This document shows positions 46,702 through 56,611 of a DNA stretch of 64,000 nucleotides, one piece after another; positions within the stretch are counted from its first letter, which is position 1, and the number at the start of each line of letters is the position of its first letter. The position numbers and the translations under genes are program-made. The DNA is taken from positions 2,118,001 to 2,182,000 of the forward strand of contig NZ_CP009576.1 in assembly GCF_000763495.1 (NCBI RefSeq), in the 5' to 3' direction. The notes below the pieces were generated by a model, which was not told where the DNA came from, did not search any database, and saw only the letters and a list, made by a program, of their open reading frames with translations. This stretch comes from Listeria ivanovii subsp. londoniensis (GTDB taxonomy: Bacteria; Bacillota; Bacilli; Lactobacillales; Listeriaceae).

Positions 46702-47559
46702 TTACCGCCTCTTTACATTTATTAATTCGTTATCGATTAAACGTGCTTTCGAATATTTGACAGCTGCTGCAATGATAATTCCTTTAGTCCAATCAGTCAC
46801 AGGTGTGAATTCTGGATAAGAATAGATAGCCAAATAGGCAATTTTTTCATGCGCTGTTTGCTCATTTATTTTAGCTGTCATTTGCTGGATAATATTCGCT
46901 TCACTTGTTTCACCAGCTTCAATTAAACTTCGACCTAGTGTAAGTGCTTTATGAATAACAGGCGCTTCCTTACGTTCCAGTTCCGTTAAATAAACATTTC
47001 GAGAACTTTTTGCTAAGCCGTCACCTTCCCTGACAGTAGGTATTACCCGAAGATTAACTGGGAAAAAGTAGTCTTCTACTAATCCGGAAACAACGGCTAC
47101 CTGTTGAGCATCCTTTTGTCCAAAGTAAGCATTGTTTGGATTTACTAAGTGAAATAGTTTTGTTAAGACCGTAACGACACCGTCAAAGTGGCCTTCTCGG
47201 TCTGCTCCATCGAGGACAGAAACACGTTTTTCAACATGTAACTTCGTCGCAAGTTCTGCTGGATACATTTCTTCCACGGTTGGAATAAATAAAATGTCCA
47301 CGCCACCTTCTTCAGCAAGCTTTGCATCATGAGTTTCATCGCGAGGATAAGCATCAAAGTCTTCATTTGGGCCAAACTGTGTTGGATTGACAAAGACACT
47401 CATGACAACATAATCATTTTCTTTTCTAGCATGACTGACAAGCGTCATATGCCCTTCATGTAAAAATCCCATTGTTGGAACAAAACCAATTGTTCGATTA
47501 GTGCTTTTTTGTTTAGTGATCACATGCTTTAATTCTTCTTTGCTTCGAATGATTAACAT
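46702..47559 (-). CDS. panC: Pantothenate synthetase
   Basis: 285 aa. Nucleotidyltransferase fold: the ATP-binding [16 protein letters not shown] (HIGH-like) and [12 protein letters not shown], and the KSSRN loop (KMSKS-like). It condenses pantoate with beta-alanine using ATP. It lies 4 nt from panB. Confidence 0.96.
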   Translation of the reverse strand: MLIIRSKEELKHVITKQKSTNRTIGFVPTMGFLHEGHMTLVSHARKENDYVVMSVFVNPTQFGPNEDFDAYPRDETHDAKLAEEGGVDILFIPTVEEMYPAELATKLHVEKRVSVLDGADREGHFDGVVTVLTKLFHLVNPNNAYFGQKDAQQVAVVSGLVEDYFFPVNLRVIPTVREGDGLAKSSRNVYLTELERKEAPVIHKALTLGRSLIEAGETSEANIIQQMTAKINEQTAHEKIAYLAIYSYPEFTPVTDWTKGIIIAAAVKYSKARLIDNELINVKRR

Positions 47560-47563
47560 GATG

Positions 47564-48397
47564 TTATTCCTTTCCGTATAGGCCTCTTAAATCTTCTTCG
47601 GCCATCGTAAAGCTATGTTTTACTTCAGGAAAACTAGTCGCTTTTACTTCTTTCACATAACTTGATAGCGCAGACGTAATTGTTTCATCAATATCTGCAT
47701 AAGCTTTGACAAATTTTGCTCGGCGACTAATTCCGTAACCAATGATATCGTGGTATACAAGTACTTGTCCATCAGTTTCAACCCCTGCTCCAATACCAAT
47801 GGTTGGGATAGAAAGAGCTTTTGTTACTTTTTCTGCAAGCTGACGGGGTATTGCTTCTAATACAATGGCAATCGCTCCTGCTGCTTCCACTGCTAACGCA
47901 TTTTCAATTAATTCTTGCGCTTCTTCTGTTGATTTAGCTCGAACTTTGTAGCTACCAGTAAGTCCAACACTTTGTGGCGTCAAACCAAGATGAGCAACTA
48001 CTGGCGCTCCTGCCTCTGTTAAACGAGCAATTTTATTTACGACTTCTCCTGCGCCTTCCAACTTAACTGCATGGGCACCGCTCTCTTGTATAATCCGGCG
48101 TGCATGCATAATTGTTTCATCTACAGATCCATGATAGGTCATAAATGGCATATCTGTCACGACAAACGTGTTCGGCGCACCCCGTTTTACAGCTTTCGTA
48201 TGGTGAATCATATCTTCCACTGTAACTGGCACCGTGGAATCATAGCCTAAAACGACCATTCCAAGTGAATCTCCAACTAAAATCATATCTGCATCGGCTT
48301 GTTCTACGTTTTTAGCAGAAGGATAATCGTAGGCGGTGATCATCGTTATCTTTTCTCCGTTTTCTTTCATGGCAAAAAAATCTACTGGTCTTTTCAT
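47564..48397 (-). CDS. panB: 3-methyl-2-oxobutanoate hydroxymethyltransferase
   Basis: 277 aa TIM barrel. TAYDYPSAK and [18 protein letters not shown] at the start, GGIGAG replaced by [18 protein letters not shown], and EGAGEVV mid-protein. It transfers a one-carbon unit from methylene-THF to ketoisovalerate to make ketopantoate. First gene of panBCD; AGGAG upstream of the ATG. Preceded by a structured leader. Confidence 0.96.
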   Translation of the reverse strand: MKRPVDFFAMKENGEKITMITAYDYPSAKNVEQADADMILVGDSLGMVVLGYDSTVPVTVEDMIHHTKAVKRGAPNTFVVTDMPFMTYHGSVDETIMHARRIIQESGAHAVKLEGAGEVVNKIARLTEAGAPVVAHLGLTPQSVGLTGSYKVRAKSTEEAQELIENALAVEAAGAIAIVLEAIPRQLAEKVTKALSIPTIGIGAGVETDGQVLVYHDIIGYGISRRAKFVKAYADIDETITSALSSYVKEVKATSFPEVKHSFTMAEEDLRGLYGKE

Positions 48398-48424
48398 TTT
48401 CTTGGCTCCTTTTCGTCCCTGTTA

Positions 48425-48530
48425 AATAACTTTAATCAAGGCAAAAAACATATTTTTGGTTAGTAGCGTTCGTATGATCCGTTAGCGGTACCATCTATTC
48501 ATTGCTACCATATGTATAATAACATAAATA
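48425..48530 (-). promoter_or_regulatory. Structured leader of panBCD (candidate pan-type RNA element)
   Basis: Upstream of panB, an extended -10-like TGTTATTAT (about 48518-48526) is followed by GGTAGC, then the near-palindrome CCGCTAACGG, then GCTAC; GGTAGC and GCTAC can pair over about 40 nt. RNA elements called pan motifs are known upstream of panB in Firmicutes; I cannot match the consensus from memory, so this is a candidate only. Confidence 0.35.
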
Positions 48531-48565
48531 CATACTTACTTAAAGTATACAAATTGAAGAAAGGT

Positions 48566-49039
48566 CTACTCAGAGACCTCTTTACTCACTTTGTTCATCC
48601 AATTAGTTAGTTTTTCTGGTTCATCGGTAGCTTCATAGGTTGATGCTACTTTTCCAGCTTTCAAATAAACCATTGTTGGAACAGATTCAATGTTCATCTT
48701 CTTTAAAAGGGTTGTCATGTCATCACGACTTTTTTTGGAAGCTTTATCGGTATTATAGTATGCTAGAGGCTCTTTTAACTCCCTTGTTTCTAATTCTTTT
48801 TTTAAGATGGGTTGAAAAGCTTGGCAATCCTCACATGTAGGGCGCCCAACGTAAACAAATCCAGTATACTTATCCGCCATCTTTTGTTTAAACTCACTTG
48901 TAGAAACTGTTTGCAAAAAAGCGGCACTTTCTTTCTCCGTTTGATTTGCTTTATCTTCTGCCGCTTTTTTATTATCAGCACAAGCACTTAGTGTTAACAA
49001 AATGGTTATAATCGCGATAAAAAACATCATTTTTTTCAT
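48566..49039 (-). CDS. Thioredoxin-like lipoprotein
   Basis: 157 aa. Lipoprotein signal with lipobox LTLSAC (C20), then a thioredoxin fold with the redox centre C69-ED-C72 in RPTCEDCQAF and cis-proline loop ESVPTMVYLK. This resembles bacteriocin transport accessory (Bta)-type proteins; redox at the outer membrane face is inferred. Ribosome site AAGGAG. Monocistronic, between panB and birA. Confidence 0.87.
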   Translation of the reverse strand: MKKMMFFIAIITILLTLSACADNKKAAEDKANQTEKESAAFLQTVSTSEFKQKMADKYTGFVYVGRPTCEDCQAFQPILKKELETRELKEPLAYYNTDKASKKSRDDMTTLLKKMNIESVPTMVYLKAGKVASTYEATDEPEKLTNWMNKVSKEVSE

Positions 49040-49172
49040 AAAAACAGCTCCTTGGTTTCAGTGTACATGATTTTTTGTGAAAAAGAAAAACTCGAAAAAG
49101 TGTTTTTCACACTATGAATTCGAGTTAAAAGATCTGTTTTCAATTACTTAAGTAGGGTGAAATGGTTCTTTT

Positions 49173-50162
49173 TTAGGGTGTTTGATTATTTTCACTATCA
49201 AGTAAAATATCTGCTGAATAAATAGCATGTACTTCTCCTAAGGCATCTTGCAATAAAAGCACACCTTCATCAGAAATCCCTTTGACTTTACCGTGAATTT
49301 TCCCTTTTGTTGTACTTGCTGTTAATTTTTCTCCAAACGGTATTGCCTTTGTTTCCCATAATAGCTTAATTGGTGCAAAACCTTTGTCTAGAAAAAGCGC
49401 ATAATATTTTTCTAATGAGGTTAAAATTTCTTGCAACAATGCTTTTCTGGAAACACTTGCACCTAGTTCTAATTGCAATGAACTCGCTTTATCTTTAATT
49501 TCTTCTGGAAATTGTCGTTGATTAACATTGATTCCCATCCCAATTATAACGGCATGAATTGTTTCTGCTTCTGCTTGCATTTCAGTTAAAACACCACAAA
49601 TCTTTCGCTTTCCTATGTAAATATCATTTGGCCATTTAATTTTTGGTTCTAGTTTTGTAATGTTTTCAATCGCTTCTGTAATTGCAAGAGAAGCTATAAA
49701 AGTAAACTGTGGTACTTTTTGTATTGGAATCTGTGGCTTTAAAATAACACTCATCCAAATACCTTCTCCTTTTTTGGAGTTCCACGGTCGTAGTAAACGT
49801 CCCTTCCCAGCGGTTTGCTCATCCGCTACGATAACGGTTCCTTCTGGACTTGATTCGATGTGCTGATGGGCGATAATTTGGGTTGAACTGACAGAATCAT
49901 ATATTTCTAAACGCTGACCAATAAATTTTGTTTCTAGTCCAAGGAGCAAGGCATCTTTTGTATATTGCTCTGCTGTTGCGGATAATCGATAGCCACGGTT
50001 TCTTACTGCTTCAATTTCAAAACCTTCTTTTCGTAGTGACTCCATTTGCTTCCAAACAGCCGTACGTGAACAACCAAGGCTATCCGCAATCTGTTGTCCA
50101 GATAAATAAGCCCCCTCACTTTCTGTAAATAAAGCAAGCAATTTTTCCCGGTTATTCTTCAT
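49173..50162 (-). CDS. birA: Biotin-protein ligase/biotin operon repressor BirA
   Basis: 329 aa. HTH ([21 protein letters not shown], residues about 18-40), ligase domain with [15 protein letters not shown] (biotinyl-AMP loop, GKGRLLR instead of the usual GRGRxGR), [15 protein letters not shown] and the SH3-like C-terminus. It biotinylates carboxylases and represses biotin genes. ATG at 50160-50162 with AGGTGG 10 nt upstream; it overlaps the cca end by 11 nt. Confidence 0.93.
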   Translation of the reverse strand: MKNNREKLLALFTESEGAYLSGQQIADSLGCSRTAVWKQMESLRKEGFEIEAVRNRGYRLSATAEQYTKDALLLGLETKFIGQRLEIYDSVSSTQIIAHQHIESSPEGTVIVADEQTAGKGRLLRPWNSKKGEGIWMSVILKPQIPIQKVPQFTFIASLAITEAIENITKLEPKIKWPNDIYIGKRKICGVLTEMQAEAETIHAVIIGMGINVNQRQFPEEIKDKASSLQLELGASVSRKALLQEILTSLEKYYALFLDKGFAPIKLLWETKAIPFGEKLTASTTKGKIHGKVKGISDEGVLLLQDALGEVHAIYSADILLDSENNQTP

Positions 50163-51333
50163 GATAGCCAAGCCACCTTCTTATCGCATTTTTTTCATTT
50201 TTCATTTCTTTCAAAATAACTGCTCGTTCGATTTTATCAAGTGTTTCCTTCATCCAAGGGCCTGCCTTTTCACCTGACCATTTCAGTAAATCAGCCCCAG
50301 TGATTGCAAGATCTTTTTTGGAGTGAATCGGAAGTGATTGATAAACTTTAGCGAGCCGTTCCAGTTGATTCTCACCAAACCGGATAGTATTTAATTCATT
50401 TACTAAAGAAAAAGCTTCTACACCAGCATGATAAAGTTCTTCTTCAGACCAGTCTGTTTTTTTAGTTAACGCATACTGATACGTTTTATTAACTAGCTGC
50501 ACAGTTTTGTTTGGCAATTTCCACGCCTTCAAAAAAGCAGTCACATTATTTGGTTTCACAGCAACTACTAATCCAAGCCAAATCGCCTTTTCCGTTTCTC
50601 GCTTATCCCAGTTCCAACTAGCGAAGTTGCTAAGTGCAGCTGCTTTTCCTTTTAAACCGGGTAAAAAGGATTCCATTTCCACTTTTAAGAGTAGTTCCAT
50701 TGCCCGTTTAATAGCAGAACCTTTTACCATTTTCACCCATTCTACTGTTATTCTCTCAACAGATGTATGCTTTAACAAACCAATTTGATTTTGTAAGGCC
50801 GCTTCTGTCTCCTTTTCTAAATGAAAGTCTAGTTGGCTAAGAAAACGTATCGCGCGCATCATTCTAAGTGCATCTTCATGAAAACGTTCGGAGGCTTTTC
50901 CTACTGCCCGGATTTCTTTCTTTCGAATCGAAATTTGACCTAAAAAAGGATCATGCAAGTCAAAGTCCCCATCCATCGCAATTGCGTTCATCGTAAAATC
51001 TCGGCGTAATAAATCTTCTTCTAGTGAACGAATGAAAGTAACTTCACTCGGGCGACGGTAGTCTTCGTAAGCTCCTTCTGTTCGGAAAGTAGTCACTTCA
51101 TAGTATTCATTATTTTCTCTAACCGTGACTGTTCCATGGGCGATTCCCGTATCATAGGTCGAAGTGAAAATTGTCTTTACTTCTTCCGGAAAAGCACTGG
51201 TCGCAATATCCACATCGGATATCGTTCTATTTAGCAAATAATCTCTGACAGATCCACCAACAAAATACGCTTCAAAACCCGCAGTAGTTAATTTTTGCAA
51301 TACCGGAAGCGCCTTTTTAAAAACGTCATTCAT
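50152..51333 (-). CDS. cca: CCA-adding tRNA nucleotidyltransferase
   Basis: 393 aa class II nucleotidyltransferase. [11 protein letters not shown] and [10 protein letters not shown] (the two catalytic Asp), [10 protein letters not shown] and the [12 protein letters not shown] motif. It adds CCA to tRNA 3' ends. In the dapB-mgsA-cca-birA operon. Confidence 0.95.
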   Translation of the reverse strand: MNDVFKKALPVLQKLTTAGFEAYFVGGSVRDYLLNRTISDVDIATSAFPEEVKTIFTSTYDTGIAHGTVTVRENNEYYEVTTFRTEGAYEDYRRPSEVTFIRSLEEDLLRRDFTMNAIAMDGDFDLHDPFLGQISIRKKEIRAVGKASERFHEDALRMMRAIRFLSQLDFHLEKETEAALQNQIGLLKHTSVERITVEWVKMVKGSAIKRAMELLLKVEMESFLPGLKGKAAALSNFASWNWDKRETEKAIWLGLVVAVKPNNVTAFLKAWKLPNKTVQLVNKTYQYALTKKTDWSEEELYHAGVEAFSLVNELNTIRFGENQLERLAKVYQSLPIHSKKDLAITGADLLKWSGEKAGPWMKETLDKIERAVILKEMKNEKNAIRRWLGYHEE

Positions 51334-51348
51334 CTGTCAATCGCTCCT

Positions 51349-51753
51349 TCATTCATCGTTTCTTCGTAAATCCCGCCAATCAAGAAAACCAGCACCCAAC
51401 CCCCGAATTAAAATTTCTGCTGTGCCAATATTCGTCGCAAGGGGGATTTCGTATACATCGCATAGTCTAATAAGTGCCGTCACATCAGGTTCATGAGGTT
51501 GTGCAGTTAAAGGATCGCGTAAAAAAATAACTAAATCCATTTTATTTTCGGAAATACGGGCACCAATTTGCTGATCTCCACCAAGCGGACCAGACTTAAA
51601 ACGATGTACGGTTAAACCGGTAGCTTCGATAATTCGCATTCCTGTTGTCCCAGTCGCATATAACTCATGTGGCTCTAGTAAATGTTTATATGCAGTCGCA
51701 AATCCTACCATCAACTCTTTCTTCTCGTCGTGCGCAATTAGTGCGATATGCAT
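51349..51753 (-). CDS. mgsA: Methylglyoxal synthase
   Basis: 134 aa. [34 protein letters not shown] and the catalytic Asp in [15 protein letters not shown]. It converts dihydroxyacetone phosphate to methylglyoxal plus phosphate. Start ATG at 51751-51753 with AGGTG 6 nt upstream; the GTG three codons before it overlaps the ribosome site. Confidence 0.95.
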   Translation of the reverse strand: MHIALIAHDEKKELMVGFATAYKHLLEPHELYATGTTGMRIIEATGLTVHRFKSGPLGGDQQIGARISENKMDLVIFLRDPLTAQPHEPDVTALIRLCDVYEIPLATNIGTAEILIRGLGAGFLDWRDLRRNDE

Positions 51754-51768
51754 TCTATTCACCTATCC

Positions 51769-52560
51769 TTAGTCTAAAATATTTTCTAATCCATAAACAA
51801 GTGTTTCTAATTCTTTTGTTTTACGAACCGAAAGTGCTACGCCTGACATAAAGGAAATCCGGTCATAGGAATCATGACGTAAAGTTAGCCCTTGACCTTC
51901 TGCACCAAAAATCACTTCTTGATGAGCAACTAACCCAGGTAGACGGACACTATGAATGCGCATTCCTTCAAACTCTCCACCTCTTGCACCTTCTATCAAT
52001 TCTACTTCGTCTGCTGCACCTTGTTTAACATGATCTCGTACTTCCGCCATCATTTCTGCTGTTTTGACAGCTGTACCACTTGGCGCATCTAATTTATTAT
52101 CATGATGTAACTCGATAATTTCTACATTCGGGAAATATTTAGCTGCTTTTTGAGCGAATTGCATCATTAAAACTGCACCGACAGCAAAGTTTGGAGCAAT
52201 TAATGCGCCAATTTTTTTGGATTCAGCGATTTCTCTCAGTTCAGCAATTTGTTCTGGCTGAAATCCAGTCGTTCCCACAACTGCACGCACACCATGTTCT
52301 AAGATTATTTTTGTGTTAGTATACCCTACTTTAGGTGTTGTAAAGTCAACTACACAATCAGGTTTTTCCTCTTCCAACATCCTAGCTAAATCAGCATAAA
52401 CAGGTACATTTAAAGAGCTAAATTCGGCTATTTCATGGATGTTTTTCTCTTTTGGTTCATGATCTAATACTGCAATAAGTTCTAAGTCTTCTTCTCTTAA
52501 AATGGTTTTGACAACCTCATGCCCCATTCTTCCTTTAAATCCAGATACCGCTACTTTCAT
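51769..52560 (-). CDS. dapB: 4-hydroxy-tetrahydrodipicolinate reductase
   Basis: 263 aa. Rossmann [21 protein letters not shown], and catalytic His/Lys in [17 protein letters not shown]. It acts in lysine/diaminopimelate synthesis for peptidoglycan. It lies 5 nt after the upstream mazG-like gene. Confidence 0.96.
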   Translation of the reverse strand: MKVAVSGFKGRMGHEVVKTILREEDLELIAVLDHEPKEKNIHEIAEFSSLNVPVYADLARMLEEEKPDCVVDFTTPKVGYTNTKIILEHGVRAVVGTTGFQPEQIAELREIAESKKIGALIAPNFAVGAVLMMQFAQKAAKYFPNVEIIELHHDNKLDAPSGTAVKTAEMMAEVRDHVKQGAADEVELIEGARGGEFEGMRIHSVRLPGLVAHQEVIFGAEGQGLTLRHDSYDRISFMSGVALSVRKTKELETLVYGLENILD

Positions 52561-52565
52561 TCTGC

Positions 52566-52892
52566 CTATTCCTCCTTCTTAGTCCAACGATTTTTATCGC
52601 GTTCTTTGAATTTTGCCATCACAGTGTTGTGGGCTTCCTCCATATCAATACCTAGTGAATTAGCCATACAGGTAAGCACAAATAAACAATCGCCAAGTTC
52701 TTCTGCTACCGTTTTTTCTGGTTCACTTGATTTCTTTTGTTTTTCGCCATAATAATGATTAATTTCCCGAGCAAGTTCTCCAGTTTCTTCCGTAATTCGG
52801 GCCATCATTGCTAGCGGGGAAAAATAACCTTCCTCGAATCCACCAATAAAATCATCCACTTCTTTTTGTATTTCTGCCATTGTTTTCGCCAT
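52566..52892 (-). CDS. MazG-like nucleotide pyrophosphohydrolase (YpjD-like)
   Basis: 108 aa. The ExxE-12-28-ExxD MazG motif is visible: [17 protein letters not shown] and [15 protein letters not shown]. Such small proteins hydrolyse non-canonical nucleoside triphosphates. First gene of the mazG-dapB-mgsA-cca-birA cluster, as in B. subtilis (ypjD-dapB-mgsA). Confidence 0.9.
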   Translation of the reverse strand: MAKTMAEIQKEVDDFIGGFEEGYFSPLAMMARITEETGELAREINHYYGEKQKKSSEPEKTVAEELGDCLFVLTCMANSLGIDMEEAHNTVMAKFKERDKNRWTKKEE

Positions 52893-53031
52893 AGGTATTC
52901 CCCCTTTTTATGTTACACTAAAATAGGTTTTAACAGACAATTGTTAACTTCATTTCATTATACCTAAACAAATACATACAAGTCCATGATTTTTCACTTA
53001 CTTATTAAATAGATTGCAAGGAGGAAAAGTG

Positions 53032-53898
53032 ATGCTAAAAACACTTCGCACTAAAAACATTTGTTTTATCATGCTTGGGACAGCGATTTATGCTTTCGGA
53101 CTCGTAAACTTTAATATCGCCAATAATTTAGGGGAAGGTGGCCTTGCGGGGGTAACGCTTTTCTTGCTTCATTTCTTTCAAATTGATCCAGCTTACTCTA
53201 ACTTAGTTCTAAATATCCCATTATTCATTTTAGGCTGGCGTGTTTTAGGCAACCGTTCTCTTATCTATACAGGGATTGGAACAGTAAGTTTATCGCTATT
53301 TTTATGGATTTTCCAGCGTATTCCTTATACCTTAGATTTACATAATGATTTACTGCTAGTCGCGCTGTTTGCAGGTGGTTTTAGTGGCATTGGTTTAGGT
53401 CTAGTATTCCGGTACGGTGGAACAACTGGTGGTAGCGATATTATTGCCAAACTACTAAATCATACCAAAGGAATTAGCATGGGACGAACCCTTTTTGCGA
53501 TTGATGCGATTGTTCTACTTGCCTCGCTTTCTTACTTAGATATTCGCCAAGTGATGTATACGCTTGTCGCAGTTTTCATCGGTTCACGTGTTATCGATTT
53601 TGTCCAAGAAGGCGCTTATGCAGCTCGTGGGGCCCTCATTATTTCCAAAAATAATGACTTAATCGCCTCTCATGTAATGCTTTCGATGAACCGTGGTGTG
53701 ACAGTTTTAGAAGGCCGTGGTGGTTTTTCTAAAAGTGAGCAAGACGTTTTGTATATTGTTGTCGCTAAAAATGAAATTGTTCAGTTAAAAAATATCGTCC
53801 AAGCAGTCGATCCTCATGCATTTGTATCCGTTAGTGTCGTTCATGATGTGATGGGCGAAGGATTTACATTAGATGAAAATAAAAATCCTATTTACTAA
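53032..53898 (+). CDS. YitT/DUF161-family membrane protein
   Basis: 288 aa. Five to six transmembrane helices (about 10-190) with the family motif FRYGGTTGGSDIIAKLLN, then a cytoplasmic DUF2179 domain ending ALIISKNNDLIASHVM and VSVVHDVMGEGF. Function unknown. The start is the ATG at 53032-53034 with AGGAGG 7 nt upstream; an earlier TTG is rejected. Its end overlaps the convergent FAD oxidoreductase gene by 11 nt. Confidence 0.88.
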   Translation: MLKTLRTKNICFIMLGTAIYAFGLVNFNIANNLGEGGLAGVTLFLLHFFQIDPAYSNLVLNIPLFILGWRVLGNRSLIYTGIGTVSLSLFLWIFQRIPYTLDLHNDLLLVALFAGGFSGIGLGLVFRYGGTTGGSDIIAKLLNHTKGISMGRTLFAIDAIVLLASLSYLDIRQVMYTLVAVFIGSRVIDFVQEGAYAARGALIISKNNDLIASHVMLSMNRGVTVLEGRGGFSKSEQDVLYIVVAKNEIVQLKNIVQAVDPHAFVSVSVVHDVMGEGFTLDENKNPIY

Positions 53899-54994
53899 TA
53901 TACTTGCTAGGTAAATAATTCGCTAGTGGTAATTCACTTGTCCAACCTAGTGCTAAATCTGCTAAAATTTTACCTACATAAGGGCCTGTGGTTAATCCAG
54001 AAGCACCAAGTCCATTAGCAAGAAAAACGGATTCCAAACCTGGAAGTGAACCAATTAATGGGGCAAAGTCTGGTGTATAAGGCCTTGTTCCAACAGTCAC
54101 ATTCGCTATTTTTTCAGAAGTAGCCTGCTCCATAAAATAGCTCACTTCCGCTAAAATCTCTGCTTGACCTGCTACTGTTGGCTCGATATCGAAGCCAGCA
54201 GTTTTTTCGTGGGTTGCACCTACAATAACCCGCCCACTTTCAAAAGGGACAATCGATTTAGCGCTAGGTGGTAAAATAACTGGCCAGTCATCCGTAGCCC
54301 ATTCCTCGAAATCCAGTTCAAGTAATTGACCTTTTTGTGCCAAGACATCCGTTTTATATCCAGCATCAGCTAGAAAACTCGCCAGCCATGCTCCTGTCGC
54401 GATGATTAATTTATCATAGTTTTCTTTCCCACCAGTTACATGTACTTCCCCCGTTGCTGAAAAAGTCGCTTTACCAGATAAAATTCTCACTCCATTTTCT
54501 TGTGCTGCCTCTAGTAAAGTCCGGCAAAAAAGGCCACCATTTACTCTAGCAGCGCCACTTACAAAGATAGAACTAAATCCAGGCTTTACTAATGGGAATT
54601 TCTGTTTTGTTTCAGCTTCTGTTAACTTCTCAATCACTCCCATAACTGGTGCATCCGCTCGTCTTTCCTTTGCAAGATTAAAAAGCTGCTCGGTTTTTTC
54701 CGTTGTTGGTCTAAGTGCAAGGGCGCCTACTTGTTTGTATCCAGTTTCTTTGCCTGTATCATCAGCGAGCATTTGTGCTATCTTCGGATAAAAGGTAGCG
54801 CTATTTTTAGCTAATTCATACCAATACTTATTTCGTCTTTTAGAAAGCCATGGACAAATGATTCCAGCAGCTGCTCGACTAGCTTGTCCTGGTTCATTCG
54901 AATCAATTAATGTAACCTCAACGTTCTCTTTAGATAATAAATAGGCCGCACTCGCTCCAACGATTCCTGCACCAATAATCACGATTTTTTCCAT
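53888..54994 (-). CDS. FAD-dependent oxidoreductase of the DAO/ThiO/DadA family
   Basis: 368 aa. FAD-binding N-terminus IVIIGAGIVGASAAYLLS with the downstream RAAAGIICPW, and C-terminal GTRPYTPDFAPLIGS and FLANGLGASGLTTGPYVGK. This is a glycine/D-amino acid oxidase type; the substrate is unknown and no thiamine genes are nearby. Weak ribosome site GGGGTG. Confidence 0.88.
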   Translation of the reverse strand: MEKIVIIGAGIVGASAAYLLSKENVEVTLIDSNEPGQASRAAAGIICPWLSKRRNKYWYELAKNSATFYPKIAQMLADDTGKETGYKQVGALALRPTTEKTEQLFNLAKERRADAPVMGVIEKLTEAETKQKFPLVKPGFSSIFVSGAARVNGGLFCRTLLEAAQENGVRILSGKATFSATGEVHVTGGKENYDKLIIATGAWLASFLADAGYKTDVLAQKGQLLELDFEEWATDDWPVILPPSAKSIVPFESGRVIVGATHEKTAGFDIEPTVAGQAEILAEVSYFMEQATSEKIANVTVGTRPYTPDFAPLIGSLPGLESVFLANGLGASGLTTGPYVGKILADLALGWTSELPLANYLPSKYISK

Positions 54995-55310
54995 CTTTAC
55001 ACCCCTCTATATCAATTGTGACACAAGTTGATTTTTTCAATACTCTTTGTAATAATATGTGAAAATAGTTAAGTTTACAAACAACTAATATCCTCGACTT
55101 CATTCTATCCATTGTACTAAAAATCCGACTTTAATTAAACAAGGCAGATATTGGCTTATCTCGTCGTCATGACCATAATCCCTCCTAGAGTGCTTTCGCC
55201 TTTCATTGGTTTTTGCACTGCGTCTCGGCTAAAAAATCCACTTATCCTTTTCTTCTGCCTTCATTAACATTTCAGTTGTTGTATTCTGCTGAGATATAGG
55301 AGATTTTTTT
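54995..55310. other. Intergenic region with a minus-strand micro-ORF and hairpin
   Basis: On the minus strand AGGAGG (55181-55186) is followed at good spacing by a 6-codon ORF, MVMTTR, ending at 55156. A short hairpin AGTGC/GCACT (55189-55193 and 55215-55219) lies just upstream of it. About 160 nt remain to the oxidoreductase start; AT-rich, with no other gene. On the plus strand it ends with the ribosome site of the decayed cyclase gene. Confidence 0.35.
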
Positions 55311-55948
55311 ATGCTAAATATTCTTGAATCCTTATGGAGTAGCATGGCGCTTTTTTTATCAGCGCTTTTTTTCACGGAATGGCACTACGGTCGCTTCGAG
55401 ATAAAAAACCTACTTGGTTCCAAAACAAATTCGCCAATGAAATTATCAATTATTCATTGGGTATTTATTATGGTTTCTTAGGGGTGTACTTCATTATTCG
55501 TGGGTTTCCAGGGACGGATTCTGGAATTTATACAGATACGTTACTCAATATTTTAATCGTCTTGAACTTATTTTCATCTGCTGGTCCGGCAACCCTTGCA
55601 TTACTACTTATTATTTCGGGAAAAATAATTTTAGGCGATGCATTATTTTCTAATCTTTTTTACGTTTTTTTAATTATTGGTTTTCATTTTGTTTGTGTGG
55701 AAGCAGCAAAACTCCGCTTAAGCACTGTTCGTAAAGTCGTACTAATTAAACTTGGCGCTATTCCGCTGATGCTTCTATACTTACATCAAAAAATCTATAT
55801 TGCTTATTCTAAGGAACCGCATTATCTTGCTGAGAGCATTGGACTGTATATGGAATACTTAGTGGAAGTAAATGATAGTGCTGAATTTCAAAAACAAGTG
55901 GCTTTACTACAGAAAAACTTTATTACAGAAGATAACTTTATAAAATAG
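55311..55948 (+). pseudogene. Remnant of a membrane diguanylate cyclase (sensor part only)
   Basis: An ATG at 55311 with AGGAG upstream opens MLNILESLWSSMALFLSALFF; one base missing from a run of seven T (55366-55372) throws it out of frame. The main frame continues from about 55373 as a polytopic membrane segment (SLRDKKPTWFQNKFANEII; then about five helices) to a stop at 55948. It looks like the N-terminal membrane domain of the Listeria DgcA/DgcB type, and the GGDEF catalytic domain is absent. The assignment rests on context (before an EAL gene) and topology. Confidence 0.65.
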
Positions 55949-56598
55949 GAAGTAGCCAAGAATACAACAACAAATGCCATTGTTGATGACTTCCGAATAA
56001 CCGAAGCATTATATAGCGCGAGTAAAAAGTTCGAGCATCCTGCTTATAAAAAATTAGCAGATACCCTTTTAAAAAACACTCAAAAGTATAGTTCCAAAGA
56101 AAATATACCCGTTGACTTCTATGATTTTGTGCAAAAAAAGTAGCTAATACCTTACATATAAGTTACATGAACATTCCCGCAATGAAGCATACCAATTATC
56201 CAGAAATTGCCTATCAGCCAATCCAAACGGTTAGTGCAGAACCTTTTTTACAGAAGTGTTTCAAAACGGACAATTTCTATTTGCAGATGTAGAAGAAGTA
56301 AATATGATTGATCAGATGCTTATTACGATGACAACGGCTTTACAGAGCCAAATTTCAATAAATTTCTTCAAGACGAACTTTCTTCCAAAAACAAAATTTA
56401 CGCTCGCTATAATCGAAAAACGAAAAAACCAACTTCTGAAAATGAATCCACCGCAGTTTATGCCTTTTTGACACAGTATTTTAACAAGACAAATCAACTT
56501 AAAAATGGTAAACCCCCAAAGAGTTATTACAAAAAATGGACACGTCTAATCCTGAAACGACTCATTTTTTTGATTATATAAATAAAGAAATAACGTAA
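55949..56598 (+). pseudogene. Remnant of a glycosidase-like gene of a c-di-GMP exopolysaccharide locus
   Basis: Directly after the previous stop, in the same frame, comes NAIVDDFRITEALYSASKKF, then further fragments in other frames: NTLHISYMNIPAMKHTNYPE, DVEEVNMIDQML, DNGFTEPNF, YARYNRKTKKPTSENESTAV and KELLQKMDTSNPETTHFF to a stop at 56598. At least three frameshifts are needed. The pattern suggests an alpha/alpha-barrel glycosidase like the YdaJ/GH8 type; the identity is tentative. The N-terminal half is missing. Confidence 0.6.
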
Positions 56599-56611
56599 AG
56601 AAGTTGGACAA

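Noticed and set aside
52930-52947. PrfA-box-like TTAACA...TGTTAA upstream of the mazG-dapB cluster
   Set aside because: The half-sites are separated by 6 nt instead of the 2 nt of a PrfA box, so PrfA binding is not expected.
56256-56471. 71-codon reading frame starting MFQNGQFLFADVEEVN
   Set aside because: It is a chance frame joining two fragments of the glycosidase-like pseudogene; a frame change inside it is needed to recover family-like sequence.
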